Origin: an uncultured Rickettsiales bacterium
GTDB taxonomy: Bacteria > Pseudomonadota > Alphaproteobacteria > Rickettsiales > UBA1997
Direction: 5' to 3'
Assembly: GCA_934747265.1 (NCBI GenBank)
Contig: CAKVGI010000010.1
Coordinates: 1 to 45,222, forward strand
Length of the DNA stretch: 45,222 bases
In this document: positions 43,251 to 45,222 of the stretch, in pieces
Position numbering within the stretch: the stretch's first letter is position 1
How the letters are laid out: each line of letters starts with the position of its first letter
Notes under the pieces: model-generated
Database searches by the model: none
The model's input: the letters and a program-made list of their open reading frames with translations, nothing else
Told to the model about the DNA's origin: nothing
Program-made: the position numbers and the translations under genes

Positions 43251-43920
43251 TAAAAAAATAATTAAAGAGATAGAGATTCTTATAAACGAAGGAAAAGAAA
43301 TACTAAGAACTCAATTTCAAGAATTGAATATTTTTGGTAGTGGACTTGTTTTAAGTGTGGATAAAGATAAATATACAAAATGGTATAGCAAATTAGATAT
43401 TTTTATTATGGATAATGATAAATATAGAGATATATTAAAATATGTAGATTACAGTTTATCTACCGCCAATGAATTAAAAGGGACATTAACTAGACTAGAG
43501 GCTCTAAAAGAAAGTTTGGAAAGTGATTCAACAAATAATGATTACAATTTAATTGGTAATATAACAGTTGAAATAAAGCCGGAAATTTATAATCATATAA
43601 AACAATATTTGGATGTTGAGGATTATTTTCATGCTGTTGAAGAATCTTATAAAATTGTTAGAGAAAAATTAAGAGAAATTACTGGTGATGAAAAGGCAAC
43701 AAATGCTTTTAAAGAGGAAAATTTTGAAAAAATTTTTGGGCATAAGCCAACATCAGAAGTCGAAAAGGATTTTTTTGATGGCGTTAAATTTCTTCATATG
43801 TCAATACAAATGTTTAGGAATGAAAAAGCTCATAAACTAGCAAAAAATTTAGATAAAAATCGTGCCTATCATTATATTGCTTTGGCAAGTCTAGCATATG
43901 ATTTTATCGTTTCTGATTAA
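43243..43920 (+). CDS. HEPN-type (TIGR02391/Hypoth_Ymh-like) protein
   Basis: A 225-residue cytosolic protein. The second half matches the Hypoth_Ymh/TIGR02391 pattern: VEDYFHAVEESYKIVREKLREITG, then DGVKFLHMSIQMFRNEKAHK and ALASLAYDFI. Arg192-x4-His197 in FRNEKAH is an Rx4H motif as in HEPN ribonucleases of toxin and abortive-infection systems. The first ~130 residues are an unassigned domain. The ATG overlaps the end of the specificity gene by eight bases (ATGAATAA), so expression is coupled to the restriction-modification operon. A back-up RNase that acts when restriction fails is a reasonable inference; a regulatory or structural role is possible. Confidence 0.7.
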   Translation: MNNKKIIKEIEILINEGKEILRTQFQELNIFGSGLVLSVDKDKYTKWYSKLDIFIMDNDKYRDILKYVDYSLSTANELKGTLTRLEALKESLESDSTNNDYNLIGNITVEIKPEIYNHIKQYLDVEDYFHAVEESYKIVREKLREITGDEKATNAFKEENFEKIFGHKPTSEVEKDFFDGVKFLHMSIQMFRNEKAHKLAKNLDKNRAYHYIALASLAYDFIVSD

Positions 43921-43952
43921 TATTTAATACAATACTTTTACACCATCAATAA

Positions 43953-44304
43953 TTGAAAAAAGAAAATAGCTTTCTGAAAAGGCAAGGCGAGCGGGATGAA
44001 CTGGATGTAATATTTTTATAACCAGCTGCCAGAAAGTGCCAAAATATTCTATTTGAAAGATGGCGAGATTTTGAGTGAAAAAAGTGTAGTTGAAAATTAT
44101 AAAAAAGTTTCATTTGTTGCTGAAAAGCTGTTGGAAAGTAAAGGTTGGCTGTTGAATGTGATGTTCTGTATTAAAAATCTTTATTGTGGTGTTGTATTTT
44201 TTCATTGTGGTGTTGGATTTTCAAATCCGACACCTAATGCTACCAAATCTCAAATTAATAAGAGAAATATTATAGTTTATTTTATATTATTTTATTTCTG
44301 TTAG
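43953..44304 (+). pseudogene. Broken reading frame after the HEPN gene
   Basis: One frame from a TTG at 43953 reads LKKENSFLKRQGERDELDVI and then stops at the TAA around 44019. Directly after a T5 run another frame continues plausibly with YNQLPESAKIFYLKDGEILS and VAEKLLESKGWLLNV up to about 44160, after which it becomes hydrophobic nonsense containing palindromes. This looks like a small gene broken by one frameshift and truncated at its 3' end. I do not recognise the family. The region is less AT-rich (GGCAAGGCGAGCGGGATG), hinting at transfer. An intact 83-codon frame from 44053 is probably not real. Confidence 0.4.
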
Positions 44305-44334
44305 CCTTAGGTGTTAGGTTCAGAGACCCAACAC
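44210..44334 (+). repeat. Two related palindromes
   Basis: GTGTTGGATTT-tc-AAATCCGACAC at 44210-44233 pairs over 11 bases with one G-U. GGTGTTAGGT / ACCCAACACC at about 44309-44334 pairs over ten bases with one mismatch around a 6-base loop. Both share the GGTGTT arm and flank the end of the broken gene. They may be ends of a small inserted element. Confidence 0.6.
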
Positions 44335-44380
44335 CACAAATCTTAAAGGTCTAATATTAACAATCCAATTATCACAAAAT

Positions 44381-44412
44381 AAAAAAGGAACACTCATCAG
44401 TACTCCTTTTTT
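44381..44412. terminator. Terminator downstream of the restriction-modification locus
   Basis: Stem AAAAAAGGA / TCCTTTTTT with a 14-base loop. It is the first strong hairpin after the HEPN gene and could end the whole operon. The run of Ts is part of the stem itself. Confidence 0.7.
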
Positions 44413-44587
44413 AGCTTAAGTCTCATTTTTTGCATAAAACAACTCTAGAAATATGTTTTAACAATTACCACTACCGCAACTAGAATATAAAACACAAATT
44501 TTTAATAGTCAATAGTTAATTTAAATTATTTTTATGTATTTTTATGAAAAAAATATTTATAGGTTGTAGAGAGGAAATTGAAGATTG

Positions 44588-44750
44588 AAAGAAGTTTTTG
44601 CTCAACTTCGTAAGAAAATGCTAGCTGTGAGTACCGCCCTTTTGTCTCCATTTGTAAGTGGTGCGAGTGTAGTTATAAAACACTATCTTCTCCGTCCCAT
44701 TTGCAAGTAGAGAGCTAATGAAGTCAGCGGGGAGTTGACAGTATTTGTTT
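44588..44750 (+). repeat. Diverged double-hairpin repeats
   Basis: Degenerate members of the double-hairpin family: TCTCCATTTGTAAGTGG near 44645, and CGTCCCATTTGCAAGTAGAG with GCTAATGAAGTCAGCGGGG and GTTGAC near 44693-44740. No gene is visible between 44413 and the window end; the whole stretch consists of such modules separated by AATTAAGAAT-type AT repeats. Confidence 0.65.
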
Positions 44751-44825
44751 GTTTTTTGAAACAAATAAATAATTAAAAATTAAGAATGTAAAATTAAGAA
44801 TTATTGTTTTAAAAAGAAACCTCTG

Positions 44826-44860
44826 CCTCCCTTTGTAAAGGAGGTGTCAACAAAGTTGAC
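44826..44860 (+). repeat. Double-hairpin repeat module
   Basis: CCTCCCTTTGTAAAGGAGG (44826-44844) forms the first stem, GTCAAC-aaa-GTTGAC (44846-44860) the second, followed by GGTGTGTTGA. Same order as at 35.4 kb but with different stem sequences that still pair. Confidence 0.85.
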
Positions 44861-45067
44861 GGTGTGTTGACCTGAGAATTAAAAATTATTATATTTTATT
44901 TTTTAAAATTTTTTATCTTTAAAATAATAAGAATTATTTTTATTATTTGTATAAGCAACAAATAATAAAAATGAATTTGTTAATTTAATTTTTTTATTTT
45001 TCATTTTAATTTATAATTTTCTAATTTTTAATTCTACATTCTTAATTTTCAATTTTCAATTTCTTAT

Positions 45068-45145
45068 CAACCCCTCTACTGACTCCGTCAGATCCCCTCT
45101 TATCAGGGGGCAAGAGAGAATATTCTACGACTGACTCCCCTTACG
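45068..45145 (-). repeat. Double-hairpin repeat module, inverted
   Basis: On the minus strand this reads GTAAGGGGAGTCAGTCGTAG, then CTTGCCCCCTGATAAGAGGGG, then CTGAC-gga-GTCAG and a GGGGTTGAT tail. It matches the first part of 35383-35450 closely and abuts the right terminal inverted repeat. Confidence 0.85.
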
Positions 45146-45148
45146 AAT

Positions 45149-45222
45149 CACACTGTTCACTTATTATTGCCTACATACTCCTTATTTTTAAAGAAACCAC
45201 CATTATATGTTTTATAATGAAA
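45149..45222 (-). repeat. Terminal inverted repeat, right copy
   Basis: Exact reverse complement of bases 1-74. It contains no gene and ends the window. Confidence 0.9.

Noticed and set aside
44053..44304. 83-codon frame as a real gene
   Set aside because: It has no ribosome-binding site, its second half runs through palindromic repeats, and its first half continues upstream as part of a broken frame.
43600..45222. Prophage or integrative element at the right end
   Set aside because: No integrase, phage structural gene, or attachment-site duplication at the tRNAs is visible.
1..45222. Whole window as one giant transposon because of the terminal inverted repeats
   Set aside because: No transposase is present and the cargo is core genes (ftsZ, secA, pyrG, mraY); an assembly break in a repeat is simpler.

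Overview
The window is very AT-rich (about three quarters A+T by eye) and reads as part of the chromosome of a Gram-negative alphaproteobacterium with a small, AT-drifted genome. Alphaproteobacterial markers are LpxI instead of LpxH, an ELM1-family protein, a DUF2125-like membrane protein and a PopZ-like protein next to dnaQ. WaaA, OmpA, TolC and BamB-like proteins show an outer membrane. A desulfoferrodoxin (superoxide reductase) points to an anaerobic or microaerophilic life. I cannot name the species; an uncultured gut or host-associated lineage is an inference.

Layout. 1-593: gene-free repeats, starting with a 74-bp sequence that returns inverted and perfect at the far end (45149-45222). 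594-4407: ELM1 protein, waaA, clpP and an OmpA-domain protein, closely packed. 4413-7598 (minus strand): lpxI, mraY, a 12-bp-periodic array of TGTTAATAA/TTATTAACA boxes (6583-6810), then an unknown very basic protein. 7718-10364: TPR protein and DUF4349 protein. 10446-19025: pyrG, an Asn-rich LRR protein, mnmA, two near-perfect parS sites, prmC, DUF2125-like, an EF-hand protein and nth. 19268-31081: secA, tolC, popZ-like, dnaQ, leuS, metK and a BamB-like lipoprotein. 31084-34754 (minus): PhzF-like, an unknown protein, phosphomannomutase. 34887-35045: tRNA-Val and tRNA-Asp. 35046-36130: gene-free, packed with dispersed and tandem repeats. 36137-40197: desulfoferrodoxin, ftsZ, lepA. 40252-43920: a restriction-modification locus with a HEPN gene. 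43921-45222: a broken reading frame, a terminator and more repeats.

Most genes are housekeeping: lipopolysaccharide and peptidoglycan synthesis, secretion, translation, replication fidelity and cell division. Two parts stand out. (1) The restriction-modification locus has one large protein carrying both a PD-(D/E)XK-like nuclease motif and an adenine methyltransferase, as in BcgI-type enzymes. Its specificity gene is split in two frames by a run of twelve Gs. Loss of one G (or gain of two) would fuse the halves into one 356-357 residue two-domain S subunit, so the tract looks like a phase-variable specificity switch. A HEPN-type gene follows with an 8-bp overlap. (2) Two parS sites lie about 9 kb from the periodic box array, so this may be the origin-proximal region of the chromosome; a PopZ-like gene is in the same window.

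A repeat family built of two consecutive small hairpins with changed but still paired arms is scattered through the intergenic parts. A related-looking segment appears to sit in frame inside leuS.
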